In this document: positions 8,928-17,959 of the stretch, one piece after another | Numbering within the stretch: the first letter of the stretch is position 1 | Layout of the letters: the number at the start of each line of letters is the position of its first letter | Assembly (NCBI GenBank): GCA_009775375.1 | Contig: VSPO01000027.1 | Coordinates: 1-31,404 of the forward strand | Source: Muribaculaceae bacterium | Lineage (GTDB): Bacteria > Bacteroidota > Bacteroidia > Bacteroidales > Muribaculaceae | Direction of reading: 5' to 3' | DNA length: 31,404 bases | Made by a program: the position numbers and the translations under genes | Notes under the pieces: generated by a model | Seen by the model: the letters and a program-made list of their open reading frames with translations, nothing else | Database searches by the model: none | Told to the model about the DNA's origin: nothing

Positions 8928-11599
8928 CCTGAAACTTTTATTGCATCATATAGCCTTTGGTTGAAATCTTCAGAGGATAAAAGCCTCTCAGCCGAGATAT
9001 GCATACGATATCTCCAATAGTGTTGCGAATTTGAGGGTTCGTTTATCTGCTCGTCGTGAGGATTCTGACGCCTTAACTCTCCATCTGCCGACAACCAATC
9101 TGCGAGAGGGATTATGCAGAACATTGAGGGACTGTCGAGATTCAACCTCAAGATTTTCTCACATATCCAAGGCTCGGCATATAAAGGAGCTGTCCCTTCT
9201 TGATGGAGGGCATTGTTGAAGAAGCGTTGGGTCACGTTTCTGTCGGCTTCCCACCAAACTCTGATTCCGCCCATATCATGGGTTGATGTCGTGCAGACTG
9301 AGTAGTAGGGATAATGCCAAGTGTCGCCAAATTCCAACGCAGGATCCTTAGGCATCCTTTGAATTTCAAGCGAAAGAATCTCAAGCTTGCTCATTACCTC
9401 AGGAACACAATCCGGAATCATTCCAAGATCTTCCGCACATGTCAGCATGCCTGTGGAATCTATCAATGGTGGTAGCTTCCACATAGCCTTACCATACCAA
9501 AAGTCGTTATGTCGATGATAGAAGAAATCATTATACAATCTGTTGAAACACCATTTCTCATAGTCGGTCAACATCCGATATTGATAGGAATACTGTGCGG
9601 CGATACGTGGATGATAGTGCCCTTTTTGATATGGATCTTCAATAAAGAGCACATCGTCGATCAGTCCCATCAAGGCATTGCATATCCGTGTGTTCTTATC
9701 CGTCTTTTCGAGAGTAGAGAAATAATCCAAGACTTTCTTCTGGGTGCTGACAAATGAGGATAGTTTATATCTTCCCTCAGGCAAGGCGACAAGATACGAT
9801 TTTTTTACCTCATCAGTATATTCCCCAAAGAAATCAGTCAGCATCCACTCGAGAATCAGAGGAGATGTCTGGACGTCAGCATCAATCCAGAAATCATAAT
9901 TATGTCTCAATTCTTCGGCTGAAAATGGAAGAGCGGGATTAAAATAACCCAAAAGGCCATGGACTGCTTCCATAGGTATCTGCCATATGCGAAAAAAGCC
10001 AAGTATGTGGTCAATCCTATAGGCGTCAAAATATTCCGTCATCTTGCGGAAACGATCTTTCCACCATTGGAAACCATCTACAGCCATCTCATCCCAATTA
10101 TATGTGGGGAAGCCCCAGTTTTGACCAAGCACTGAGAAATCATCCGGTGGCGCACCGGCCTGACAATCCATATTGAAAAGGCGAGGGAATTGCCAAGCAT
10201 CCGCACTAAACCTGCTTACGCCGATTGGAATGTCTCCTTTTAGCACCACCCCATTAAGATGAGCATAATCCCGAGCCTCTCTAAGCTGCCGGTCAAGATG
10301 GAACTGAAGGAAGAAATGAAATCTCACCCCATCTGAATGAAGATTGCAATATTCCTCGACCTTATCAGCATTATATTCTGCAAATTCTCCCCATTGAGAA
10401 TTGTCGGGAGTCTGATATTCATCCCGAAGAACTCGCCATACTGCGTAAGGCTTAAGCCAACTTTCATTATGGGCAAAGAAGCTGATGAATTCATCCGTTT
10501 TCAGATCTCTTTCTCCATTTTGGGCAAAAATCTCTCTGAAGTATTGGTTCTTGACTTCATTGACAGCCTCATAGTCAATTTGCGTCAACTCATTCAATTC
10601 GATTGCGATTTTCCTAAAATGCTCCCGTCGGCCTTCATCATTGAGCATTCCTATAGCCTCAGGCCGAAGATACATAGGATGGAGCGCAAATGAAGAATTG
10701 GCATTATAGGGATAGGAATCTATCCATGTGCAAAGTTTCGTAGTGTCGTTTATCGGCAGAAGTTGAAGCACTTTTTGCCCCGTTCGCTTGCACCAATCCA
10801 CCATTTTCTTTATGTCGCAAAAATCACCGATTCCAAAATCGTCGTCAGTGCGTATTGAGAAAACGGGGATAGCCGTGCCTGCGCCTTTCCAGTCATTGGC
10901 AGGAGACGCGAATCTCAATCCATCAACTACAATCTGACAATCCGGAGCTTCATTTATGAAACCACAACGCCTGTTGTCGATATTTTCCCATTCCACCACT
11001 TTCCCCGTATCCTTTTTCACGATGAGGAATTTATATTGGAAAGGCTCTGAAAACTCAGACAAAGGGAGATTTATTGTCCACTCAGGAAAGTTTGCATCAT
11101 TCAGATGAAGTGCTTTATCCGGATTCCAATTGCCAAGATAGTCGCCTTCCCCCGCTATTGCGAGCACCTCATCCGGATATACCATAGGAGCACAAACCCT
11201 AAACTGCATCGTGCCGGGGAGCGAGGCAAGGACCATGTCGTGACATTCCCGGAGCAAGATTCCATCAACAAATGCAGAGGAATAATATGGCTTGTCGGAT
11301 GGCAGATCTTGCCAACAATCGAAAATCTTGACATTGTCAAGATCCGGAGAACTTTTGAAAAGATGGGGCTTTCCCCATTCAAAACGCCATGCTTTATCCG
11401 GAGACTTCACAATAAAGAAATAGTTGAAATCGCCGGGATTGGAGTCAAGCTCAATGTCGCAAACCCACGAATCCGGGGATGTGAGCCGCATCTCCAACGC
11501 TTGAGCCGCGTCGCCACCACCCATTTGGAGGATGTCTCCACATATGAACAGAGACTCGCCCCATTGGGTATGGTAGCTTATGTTAAAAGAGATTTTCAT
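8921..11599 (-). CDS. malQ: 4-alpha-glucanotransferase (GH77) with two N-terminal CBM20 domains
   Basis: Amylomaltase / DPE2-type enzyme that transfers alpha-1,4-glucan segments between maltodextrins, used in maltose and glycogen metabolism in the cytoplasm. In 892 residues there are two starch-binding CBM20-like modules (about 1-100, with VKSPDKAWRFEWG, and 130-230, with GEGDYLGNWNP), then a GH77 barrel (about 240-885). Catalytic residues by family motif are Asp530 in YRIDHILGF (nucleophile), Glu723 in CAEDLG (acid/base) and Asp775 in TSTHDMGG. No signal peptide. It lies 38 bases after nrdJ on the same strand with no terminator between, so the two may share a transcript. The tail runs into the 76-bp palindrome. 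Confidence 0.95.
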   Translation of the reverse strand: MKISFNISYHTQWGESLFICGDILQMGGGDAAQALEMRLTSPDSWVCDIELDSNPGDFNYFFIVKSPDKAWRFEWGKPHLFKSSPDLDNVKIFDCWQDLPSDKPYYSSAFVDGILLRECHDMVLASLPGTMQFRVCAPMVYPDEVLAIAGEGDYLGNWNPDKALHLNDANFPEWTINLPLSEFSEPFQYKFLIVKKDTGKVVEWENIDNRRCGFINEAPDCQIVVDGLRFASPANDWKGAGTAIPVFSIRTDDDFGIGDFCDIKKMVDWCKRTGQKVLQLLPINDTTKLCTWIDSYPYNANSSFALHPMYLRPEAIGMLNDEGRREHFRKIAIELNELTQIDYEAVNEVKNQYFREIFAQNGERDLKTDEFISFFAHNESWLKPYAVWRVLRDEYQTPDNSQWGEFAEYNADKVEEYCNLHSDGVRFHFFLQFHLDRQLREARDYAHLNGVVLKGDIPIGVSRFSADAWQFPRLFNMDCQAGAPPDDFSVLGQNWGFPTYNWDEMAVDGFQWWKDRFRKMTEYFDAYRIDHILGFFRIWQIPMEAVHGLLGYFNPALPFSAEELRHNYDFWIDADVQTSPLILEWMLTDFFGEYTDEVKKSYLVALPEGRYKLSSFVSTQKKVLDYFSTLEKTDKNTRICNALMGLIDDVLFIEDPYQKGHYHPRIAAQYSYQYRMLTDYEKWCFNRLYNDFFYHRHNDFWYGKAMWKLPPLIDSTGMLTCAEDLGMIPDCVPEVMSKLEILSLEIQRMPKDPALEFGDTWHYPYYSVCTTSTHDMGGIRVWWEADRNVTQRFFNNALHQEGTAPLYAEPWICEKILRLNLDSPSMFCIIPLADWLSADGELRRQNPHDEQINEPSNSQHYWRYRMHISAERLLSSEDFNQRLYDAIKVSGR

Positions 11600-11637
11600 G
11601 TGAGAAATTTATTTAGTTTTATGTAATTTCCAATCGC

Positions 11638-14199
11638 TTATCCGCATCTGGAGCTTCCGCAAGACGTGCAAATAAGACACCCCTCTTGATAAACAAGAGT
11701 CTCAGCACCACAGTTCGGACATTTCTGGCCTTTAGCTTCAGTCCCATTGGGAAGATATTTCTTCAGAGTCCTTTCCACACCATTTTTCCATGTGTTTATG
11801 CTCGTGGAATCGAGATCCAGGCCGCCAACGAGCTTGAGCACCTGATCTATCGGCATACCATATCTAAGCACTCCTGAGATCAACTTGGCATAGTTCCAAA
11901 ACTCGGGATTGAACTTCTCGCTGAGTCCTTCTATAGTAGTCTTGTAGCCTCTCTTATTTATGAACTGGAAATCATATCGCTTGCGACCGTTCTCGTCTAC
12001 AGCCTTGATAATCTTGCCGTGATTGACACGTTTAGGACAAAATATGCCGTCTTCATCATCTGCAAGTCCGGTGAATATTTCATATGGCTTGCCATCTACA
12101 AGACCTACGAACGCAATCCATTTCTCCTTATTATTTTGAAACCGTACTACGTCAGCCTCAAGTTCGATCGGACGTTTCACGACATGGTCAGTCATATGTA
12201 TCAGTCCGATCGGGTCGTTCATAGTCTCGTCTTTATCATTTTTCTTTTTAGGGACTGCCTCAAGCACATTATTGCGCGAGCCATCCCTATAGACTGTGCA
12301 GCCTTTGCATCCTGATTTCCAAGCTTCAGCATATAATTTTGAAACAAGCTCTTCCGACACGTCGTTGGGCAGATTTATCGTCACGCTAATGGAATGGTCC
12401 ACCCATTTTTGGATAGCACCCTGCATCCTGACCTTTTCAAGCCAGTCTACATCGTTGGCAGTGGCTTTGTAGTAGGGAGAACGCGCAACCAGCGTCTCAA
12501 TTTCTTCCGGCGACATATTGGCTTTGACTTCAATATTATTGATCCTCATCCATTCCATAAACTTATGATGATAGACCACATATTCCTCAAATGAATCTCC
12601 AACCTCGTCGACAAAATCAATTCGGGCATTCTCATCGCTGGGATTCACCTTACGGCGTCTCTGATAGACAGGCATGAATACGGGCTCAATCCCTGAAGAT
12701 GTCTGGGTCATTATAGAGGTTGTGCCGGTGGGAGCAATTGTCAGGCAGGCAATATTCCGTCGTCCGACTTTCTCCATTTTTTCCACCATTTCAGGAGCAG
12801 CCTGACGCAAGCGGGAAATGTAGGGATTATTTCGTTCCAATTCTGCATCGAACACTTCAAATGCACCTCGTTGCTCAGCTAAATCCACTGAAGCACCATA
12901 ATATGCTATTGCAAGTGTCTTGTGGACTTCAACTGAGAAATCGGTGGCTTCTTTTGTACCATAGCGCAACCCAAGAGCGGCAAGCATGTCTCCCTCTCCG
13001 GTAGTGCCACAACCCGTGCGTCTGCCTTTGAGGGTTTTCTCCCGAATTTTGCGCCAAAGATTAAGTTCGGTTGCCTTCACTTCATCCACTTCAGGATCAT
13101 CCTTGATTTTTTCTATAATCGCGTCGATTTTTTCTGCCTCAAGATCTATAATGTCGTCCATTATTCTTTGAGCATATATGGCGTGTCGCTTCAGAAGGTC
13201 AAAATCGAATCTTGCCTCCGGCGTGAACGGATCAACCACGTAACTATACAGATTAATCGCTACCAAACGACAACTATCGTAGGGACACAAAGGAATCTCG
13301 CCGCAAGGATTCGTAGAAACCGATCTGAATCCAAAATCGGCATAGCAGTCCGCAACACTTTCCTTCACCACAGTATCCCAAAACAGCACTCCGGGTTCCG
13401 CGCTTTTCCATGCGTTATGGATTATCTTTTCCCAAAGTTTTTTAGCATCTATTTGTCGGGATACTTCCGGACAGTCGGAGTCTATCGGGAATTTTTGCTC
13501 ATAACTCTGCCCGGACAGAGCTGCCTCCATAAAATCGTCGTCGATTTTAACGGATACATTAGCTCCGGTCACCTTTCCCTGTGTCATTTTTGCATCTATG
13601 AAACCATTTGCATCCGGATGTCGGATACTGACGGATAGCATTAATGCACCACGACGACCGTCCTGAGCCACCTCTCGAGTGGAATTGCTGTAACGTTCCA
13701 TGAACGGGACAAGACCTGTGGATGTCAACGCTGAATTCTTCACAGGAGAACCTTTGGGACGGAGATGCGACAAATCATGCCCGACCCCACCTCTACGTTT
13801 CATAAGCTGAACCTGCTCTTCATCTATTTTGACAATTCCTCCATATGAATCAGGAGTGCCGTCAAGCCCTATTACAAAGCAATTCGAAAGAGACCCAACT
13901 TGAAAATCATTGCCGATACCGGCCATAGGGCTTCCTTGAGGCACGATATACCTGAAATTCTTAAGCAGACCGAAAATTTCTTCTTCAGAAACAGGATTGG
14001 GGTAGTGGCTCTCAATTCTTGCTATTTCTGATGCAATCCGATGGTGCATGTCATCGGGAGTCAGTTCATAGTAATTCCCATTAGAATCTTTCAATGCGTA
14101 TTTAGTAGCCCAGACTCTTGCAGCAAGTTCGTCACCATTGAAATAACCTACCGAAGCTTCATATGCATCTTCAAATCTATATTTTTTAAGTTCAGCCAT
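11638..14199 (-). CDS. nrdJ: Adenosylcobalamin-dependent (class II) ribonucleotide reductase
   Basis: Reduces ribonucleotides to deoxyribonucleotides using coenzyme B12, so it works with or without oxygen. From ATG at 14199 it has 853 residues. The frame is open upstream to 14283, but the 28 extra residues are hydrophobic and the usual start is MAELKKYRFEDAYEA. Motifs seen are Cys107 in SNCFV (redox), Cys299 and Glu301 in NPCGE (active site), APTGTTSI, and GCTVYRDGSRNNVL near 640. The C-terminus (827-852) has six cysteines in a zinc-ribbon-like pattern (CPNC...CLICTSC...C), where the re-reducing thiols are expected. No cobalamin riboswitch is recognisable upstream. Probably transcribed together with malQ. 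Confidence 0.95.
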   Translation of the reverse strand: MAELKKYRFEDAYEASVGYFNGDELAARVWATKYALKDSNGNYYELTPDDMHHRIASEIARIESHYPNPVSEEEIFGLLKNFRYIVPQGSPMAGIGNDFQVGSLSNCFVIGLDGTPDSYGGIVKIDEEQVQLMKRRGGVGHDLSHLRPKGSPVKNSALTSTGLVPFMERYSNSTREVAQDGRRGALMLSVSIRHPDANGFIDAKMTQGKVTGANVSVKIDDDFMEAALSGQSYEQKFPIDSDCPEVSRQIDAKKLWEKIIHNAWKSAEPGVLFWDTVVKESVADCYADFGFRSVSTNPCGEIPLCPYDSCRLVAINLYSYVVDPFTPEARFDFDLLKRHAIYAQRIMDDIIDLEAEKIDAIIEKIKDDPEVDEVKATELNLWRKIREKTLKGRRTGCGTTGEGDMLAALGLRYGTKEATDFSVEVHKTLAIAYYGASVDLAEQRGAFEVFDAELERNNPYISRLRQAAPEMVEKMEKVGRRNIACLTIAPTGTTSIMTQTSSGIEPVFMPVYQRRRKVNPSDENARIDFVDEVGDSFEEYVVYHHKFMEWMRINNIEVKANMSPEEIETLVARSPYYKATANDVDWLEKVRMQGAIQKWVDHSISVTINLPNDVSEELVSKLYAEAWKSGCKGCTVYRDGSRNNVLEAVPKKKNDKDETMNDPIGLIHMTDHVVKRPIELEADVVRFQNNKEKWIAFVGLVDGKPYEIFTGLADDEDGIFCPKRVNHGKIIKAVDENGRKRYDFQFINKRGYKTTIEGLSEKFNPEFWNYAKLISGVLRYGMPIDQVLKLVGGLDLDSTSINTWKNGVERTLKKYLPNGTEAKGQKCPNCGAETLVYQEGCLICTSCGSSRCG

Positions 14200-14358
14200 T
14201 GGGTATAAAAGTGGGTAATATTGGGGTATTAAATTGGATAATGTTGAAAAATAAAACACGAATGGAATCAATCTTTTTCTCAAGCATCTCCATACGAAAA
14301 CAAAGTAGCCTGATAAATTTGATTTTCTTCACCAATGCAAAATTAGCAAAAAAATCCC

Positions 14359-14366
14359 TATATTTG
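14359..14366 (+). promoter_or_regulatory. Likely -7 box for the nitroreductase gene
   Basis: TATATTTG followed by C matches the TAnnTTTG box and lies 77 bases before the nitroreductase ATG. The -33 region about 20 bases upstream (around 14335) has only a weak ATGC. The rest of 14200-14442, between divergent nrdJ and this gene, holds nothing else clear; CAAAGTA at 14301-14307 could be a partial -7 box for nrdJ on the other strand. Confidence 0.4.
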
Positions 14367-14442
14367 CATCAACAAACATCATTAATCTGAAATATTGGGA
14401 TTTTAAAACTTCCATATCTCTGTTTATCAACTCAAATTAATT

Positions 14443-15192
14443 ATGGAAATTGAAAATTATTTCTCAAATAGGGCAACAGTAAGAGATTATTCTGACAGAG
14501 AAGTATCCAATGAGGTCATCAACGGAATACTCGAGAAAGCCATGAGAGCTCCGACATGCGGGAACATGCAATTATATTCCGTTGTCGTGACTCGCGACAA
14601 CACAAATAAGGAAAAATTGGCGGCATTACATTTCAATCAACCAGCGGCTACCGGAAGCAACTTGATTTTAACGATATGCGCTGATTTCAACAGGTTCTCA
14701 AGATGGTGCGAACTAAGTGAGGCCTCACCATGCTATTCTAATTTCCACTCATTCATCATGGCTGCCACCGACGCGATTATCTATGCTCAACAAATAGTCA
14801 CGATTGCAGAGTTGGAAGGTCTCGCCACCTGCTATCTTGGTACAGTCAACTATACAGCTAAAGAAATATCCGACCTCTTCCTTCTGCCGGAACTGGTCGT
14901 GCCCGTAGCCTCGCTGTCAATCGGATACCCAACTGACGCACCTCCAGTGAAGACCGAACGTCTTCCTTTAGAAGCAATAGTCCATTTAGAGCATTATCGG
15001 AAAGACAGTGACAAAGAGATTAAATCTCTTTTCAAGACAAAGGAAGAATGGCCGGATAATAAGCGGTTTGTCAAAGAAAATGACAAAAAAACTTTGGCAC
15101 AAGTTTTTACCGACATCCGGTATCCTTTAAAAACCAATGAAACGGTCTCCCAAACATTCATAAACTTATTGCAAGAGAAAGGATTTATCTAA
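14443..15192 (+). CDS. Nitroreductase family protein (NfsA-like)
   Basis: A 249-residue FMN-dependent oxidoreductase of the nitroreductase superfamily, expected to use NAD(P)H to reduce nitro groups, quinones or flavins in the cytosol. The N-terminal NRATVRDYSDREVS segment carries the FMN-phosphate-binding arginines (Arg10, Arg14); APTCGNMQ (about 37-44) and GLATCYLGTVN (about 126-136) are typical FMN contacts; SIGYPTDAPPVKTERLP (about 164-180) is a family signature. The C-terminal extension (about 190-249), as in NfsA/frp-type members, is charged. It stands alone between divergent nrdJ and a convergent operon. The physiological substrate is unknown. In anaerobic gut bacteria such enzymes activate metronidazole; that is family knowledge, not shown here. 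Confidence 0.88.
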   Translation: MEIENYFSNRATVRDYSDREVSNEVINGILEKAMRAPTCGNMQLYSVVVTRDNTNKEKLAALHFNQPAATGSNLILTICADFNRFSRWCELSEASPCYSNFHSFIMAATDAIIYAQQIVTIAELEGLATCYLGTVNYTAKEISDLFLLPELVVPVASLSIGYPTDAPPVKTERLPLEAIVHLEHYRKDSDKEIKSLFKTKEEWPDNKRFVKENDKKTLAQVFTDIRYPLKTNETVSQTFINLLQEKGFI

Positions 15193-15301
15193 AGAGAGTC
15201 ATACACTCTATTCACTCTACATAAGAAGCTGTTTAAGCAATTATTTACGCACAAGCGCTTAAGAGCTCACTCCTTAAGATATCGAGATTGCAGAGGTCGC
15301 A

Positions 15302-15390
15302 GCCTTGGAGAAGATTTTGCCACTTGCATTTCAGTCACATACCGAAGTATGTGACTGAAATGCAAGTGGCAAAATGCGTCCACGGAAGGC
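15302..15390. repeat. Large hairpin, 28-bp perfect stem with CCGAAG loop
   Basis: Bases 15314-15341 (starting ATTTTGCCACTTGC) are the exact reverse complement of 15348-15375, with loop CCGAAG, whose outer C and G can pair to leave CGAA. The stem continues imperfectly outward: GGA 15307-15309 with TCC 15379-15381, and GCCTT 15302-15306 with AAGGC 15386-15390. It lies between convergent nitroreductase and suhB-like genes. No T-tract follows on either side (the T and A runs are inside the stem), so it is not a classical terminator. It looks like a dispersed palindromic element, but only one copy is in the window. Confidence 0.7.
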
Positions 15391-15427
15391 GATACTAAAG
15401 CAATTAATTGTCGGAAAGTATGGCAGA

Positions 15428-16201
15428 TCAATGTGTCAATAATGTGAGCAAGTGCTTATGATTAGATGGAGATGATGCCAACAACGAATAATTTCTGTTT
15501 TGCCGCAATTTAGATACGACAGCGCCGGCCTCTTCTGCAATCAAAACTCCGGCTGCGACATCCCATCGATTAAGATTCAATTCCCAATATCCATCAAGAA
15601 ATCCGGCTGCGACATATGATAGATCTACAGCAGCAGATCCCATACGTCTTATTCCTCTTACCACAGGGGCTATCAACGAAATTTCTTTTAAATTGTTATC
15701 CGGATTTTCATTCTTGTCATAAGGCATACCGGTAGCGACAACGCATTCAGAAATCTTCTTTTTAGACGAACAACATATTTTTTTGCCATTCAGATAGGAT
15801 CCGCCATCCTTTATAGCATAAAACATCTCATCTATGTACGGAGCATATACAACACCAACAACGGCACTACCGAAATGTTCGAGTGCTATAGAAACGGAAA
15901 AAATGGGCAATCCCTGACTAAAATTCGTGGTCCCATCAAGCGGATCAATCACCCAACGCCATTCTCTGTCGGCATTTTCATCATCCGATTCCTCAGATAT
16001 GATTCCATGTGAAGGATACTTATCATGTATCATTGATTTAATCAATGTCTCAGATGCCTTGTCAGCATCCGTGACAACATCACTATCGTTTTGTTTCGTC
16101 TTAAGACCGAGAGAAGAGGATCGAAAATAGTCAAGTTGTATTTGGCCGGCAGCCCTGGCCATATTTATTGCAAAAGAGAGGTGTTCTTTTAAATCTTCCA
16201 T
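15428..16201 (-). CDS. Inositol monophosphatase family protein
   Basis: A 257-residue Mg-dependent phosphatase of the inositol monophosphatase / SuhB / CysQ superfamily. Metal-binding motifs are complete: Glu70-Glu71 in ISEESDDE, Asp86 and Asp89 in DPLDGTTNF, and Asp214 in RWDVAAG. Substrates in this superfamily include inositol phosphates, fructose-1,6-bisphosphate and 3'-phosphoadenosine 5'-phosphate; the sequence does not decide which. It starts 10 bases after the EamA-type transporter gene, so the two form an operon. Confidence 0.9.
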   Translation of the reverse strand: MEDLKEHLSFAINMARAAGQIQLDYFRSSSLGLKTKQNDSDVVTDADKASETLIKSMIHDKYPSHGIISEESDDENADREWRWVIDPLDGTTNFSQGLPIFSVSIALEHFGSAVVGVVYAPYIDEMFYAIKDGGSYLNGKKICCSSKKKISECVVATGMPYDKNENPDNNLKEISLIAPVVRGIRRMGSAAVDLSYVAAGFLDGYWELNLNRWDVAAGVLIAEEAGAVVSKLRQNRNYSLLASSPSNHKHLLTLLTH

Positions 16202-16211
16202 ATAATTTGAT

Positions 16212-17144
16212 TTAGTCCTTATTAAACTTCAGCTTATCGGAGATAACCAAACCTCCAATAATCAAGAAACATCCAATATATCCAAGTATATAGATTTTTT
16301 CTCCAAAAATAAGGAATGCAGCAAGCATAGTAATGGGAGGCTGAAGATACAAATAATTGTTGGCTGTGATCGATCCAAGTATCTTCATTGTTTCATTCCA
16401 TATAAGGTATGCTGAGATTGAACAAAACAATACAAGAAATAGAAAATTGAAAAGATACCGGGGCTGACTCATATCAAAGAGGATTCCGAGCCTTAACGGA
16501 GCTTCCTGAAAAACAAGCAATGGGAGAGCTGTGATTACGCCATAAAAGAAAAGCTTTCTTGTAATAAAGAAAGAGTTGTAGACAGGGATAAGCCTTTTGA
16601 CAACTATTGTGTAGATAGCCCACGACAAGGCTGCACTTAAGGCAAGCATATCTCCAACCGGATTGAATGCAAAACCGCCACCATGGCTGAAAATAACGCA
16701 ACCAACACCTACAAATGCAGTTAACGAACCAATGATTACTCCCGGCTTCATTGGCGACCGATAAATCATTGAGATGAGAACAGTCGTGAAGATCGGGGAA
16801 ATTGAAGCCAAAAGAGATACGTTTCCTGTTGAAGTGAATTTTAGAGCATAGTTTTCAGTGATGAAATATAGCGAACCGGCACATAGTCCGCATATCAAGA
16901 AAAGAAATTCGTCACTCCATCTATCGGCTCTGATTTTTTTGAATGTAAAACAAAGCAAAACAGCATAAGCCGCAGTGAACCTATACACGTATGTTTCGAC
17001 AGGAGTCCATCCTCCCTCGTTCATTAGCACTTTTGAACTTAGGAAAGAGCAAGCCCAGGCTGTCACCGTGAGCAAGGCCCCTATATGAGCCAAAGGCAAA
17101 GTATATCTTCGGATAGACTTTTTCGTGTAATTATTTCGAGACAT
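16212..17144 (-). CDS. DMT superfamily (EamA) transporter
   Basis: A 310-residue integral membrane protein with ten predicted hydrophobic segments arranged as two five-helix EamA repeats (about 14-145 and 155-303). The first repeat carries the usual AWACSFLSSKVLM and later the second FGEKIYILGYIGCFLII signatures. EamA proteins are drug/metabolite exporters; amino acids and similar small molecules are common substrates, but none can be assigned. First gene of the operon with the inositol monophosphatase gene, 10 bases apart. A TAGTTTTG sequence lies immediately before the start codon, too close to be a conventional promoter. Confidence 0.9.
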   Translation of the reverse strand: MSRNNYTKKSIRRYTLPLAHIGALLTVTAWACSFLSSKVLMNEGGWTPVETYVYRFTAAYAVLLCFTFKKIRADRWSDEFLFLICGLCAGSLYFITENYALKFTSTGNVSLLASISPIFTTVLISMIYRSPMKPGVIIGSLTAFVGVGCVIFSHGGGFAFNPVGDMLALSAALSWAIYTIVVKRLIPVYNSFFITRKLFFYGVITALPLLVFQEAPLRLGILFDMSQPRYLFNFLFLVLFCSISAYLIWNETMKILGSITANNYLYLQPPITMLAAFLIFGEKIYILGYIGCFLIIGGLVISDKLKFNKD

Positions 17145-17290
17145 TACAAAACTATGAGCTTAATAATATGCAAAGTCAAATAAACAGTGAGAAGCACAGA
17201 ACGAGATTGCAACCAACCAAATCTGCATTTCAAGTTACACTATTGGGACTTTCACGCAAAATTAATATTTTCCAATCAAAACAACAAATA

Positions 17291-17322
17291 AAACGGCGTC
17301 CACTTCATAGTGGACACCGTTT
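17291..17322 (-). terminator. Terminator after rubredoxin
   Basis: AAACGGCGTCCACT (17291-17304) and AGTGGACACCGTTT (17309-17322) form a 14-bp stem with one G-T type position and a 4-nt loop. On the minus strand it is followed by TATTTGTTGTTTTG. It lies 43 bases past the rubredoxin stop. Confidence 0.8.
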
Positions 17323-17365
17323 ATAATGGCATATCGCCAGTGTTTTGAGTAGATTCCGATTTTTA

Positions 17366-17533
17366 TCAGTCTTCCGGCTCAACTACGAAATCTTCCTTGC
17401 CAACTCCACAGACCGGGCATACCCAGGAGTCAGGAATATCTTCGAAAGCTGTGCCAGGGGCTACGCCATTGTCGGGATCGCCGATTTCCGGATCATATAT
17501 CCAATCGCATACTTCACATCTATACTTTTTCAT
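17366..17533 (-). CDS. Rubredoxin
   Basis: A small gene encoding a 55-residue rubredoxin, a one-iron electron carrier. The four iron-binding cysteines are Cys6 and Cys9 (YRCEVCDW) and Cys39 and Cys42 (WVCPVCG), with the conserved WIYDPEIGDP segment and FEDIPDSW between them. In anaerobes rubredoxin passes electrons to rubrerythrin, superoxide reductase or flavodiiron proteins to remove oxygen and peroxide; none of these partners is in the window. It is monocistronic, ends at its own terminator, and is divergent from a Fur/PerR-type regulator 426 bases away. No consensus promoter was found. A TTAATATAATGTTAA sequence at about 17551-17565 just upstream is partly palindromic and could be an operator, but is AT-rich enough to be chance. 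Confidence 0.95.
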   Translation of the reverse strand: MKKYRCEVCDWIYDPEIGDPDNGVAPGTAFEDIPDSWVCPVCGVGKEDFVVEPED

Positions 17534-17959
17534 TTTGTTAAAAATTTAAGTTAATATAATGTTAAACAATCCTTGACGAGGATTAGTTTTACCACGACTG
17601 AATATTTATCAAAATTTGCGAAATCCAATCATATTCTAGTTCCTCCGTCACATAACACAAGCAGTAATCAATCTGAATTATAAAGTAGACGATTAATTTA
17701 AGAGCGCGTCCGAAAAAGTTATCCTACTCATAGGGTTATGCTGATGATTTATTGAACCAATTGATAAAACGACATTTTTTTGACATTTTGTCACTCAAAA
17801 TTTGGATTATTCGCATTACCTATTTAACTTTGCAGGAGAAGAGATGGTTCGAACAAAGCTGACACAGATATATTATTATGCAATCTGCCACATCATAATC
17901 TATCTATAACGACAGTTGAATCATTCTTCAATCCATAGCAATATCAAGTCTCAGAGAAT
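17534..17959. other. Intergenic region between divergent rubredoxin and fur-like gene
   Basis: 426 bases with no convincing gene. It holds the fur promoter (17801-17832) and about 120 bases of fur leader. Upstream of rubredoxin it is very AT-rich, with the partly palindromic TTAATATAATGTTAA. ATTATG and CATAAT at about 17873-17897 form a small inverted repeat in the fur leader that could be an autoregulatory site; evidence is thin. Confidence 0.5.
17801..17832 (+). promoter_or_regulatory. Promoter of the Fur-family gene
   Basis: TTTG (17801-17804), exactly 20 bases, then TAACTTTG (17825-17832) followed by C: the best match to the Bacteroidetes promoter consensus in the window. Transcription is expected to start near 17839, giving a leader of about 120 bases. 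Confidence 0.8.

Noticed and set aside
11105..11626. 173-codon plus-strand open frame opposite the start of malQ
   Set aside because: Antisense to the CBM20 region of malQ; no recognisable protein features.
17147..17180. TTTG-22 bases-TAGTTTTG promoter directly ahead of the EamA gene
   Set aside because: The -7 box is three bases from the ATG, so transcription would start inside the coding region, and no later start codon is reasonable.
17840..17860. GGTTCGA resembling a tRNA T-loop
   Set aside because: No acceptor stem, anticodon arm or CCA end can be folded around it; it lies in the fur leader.
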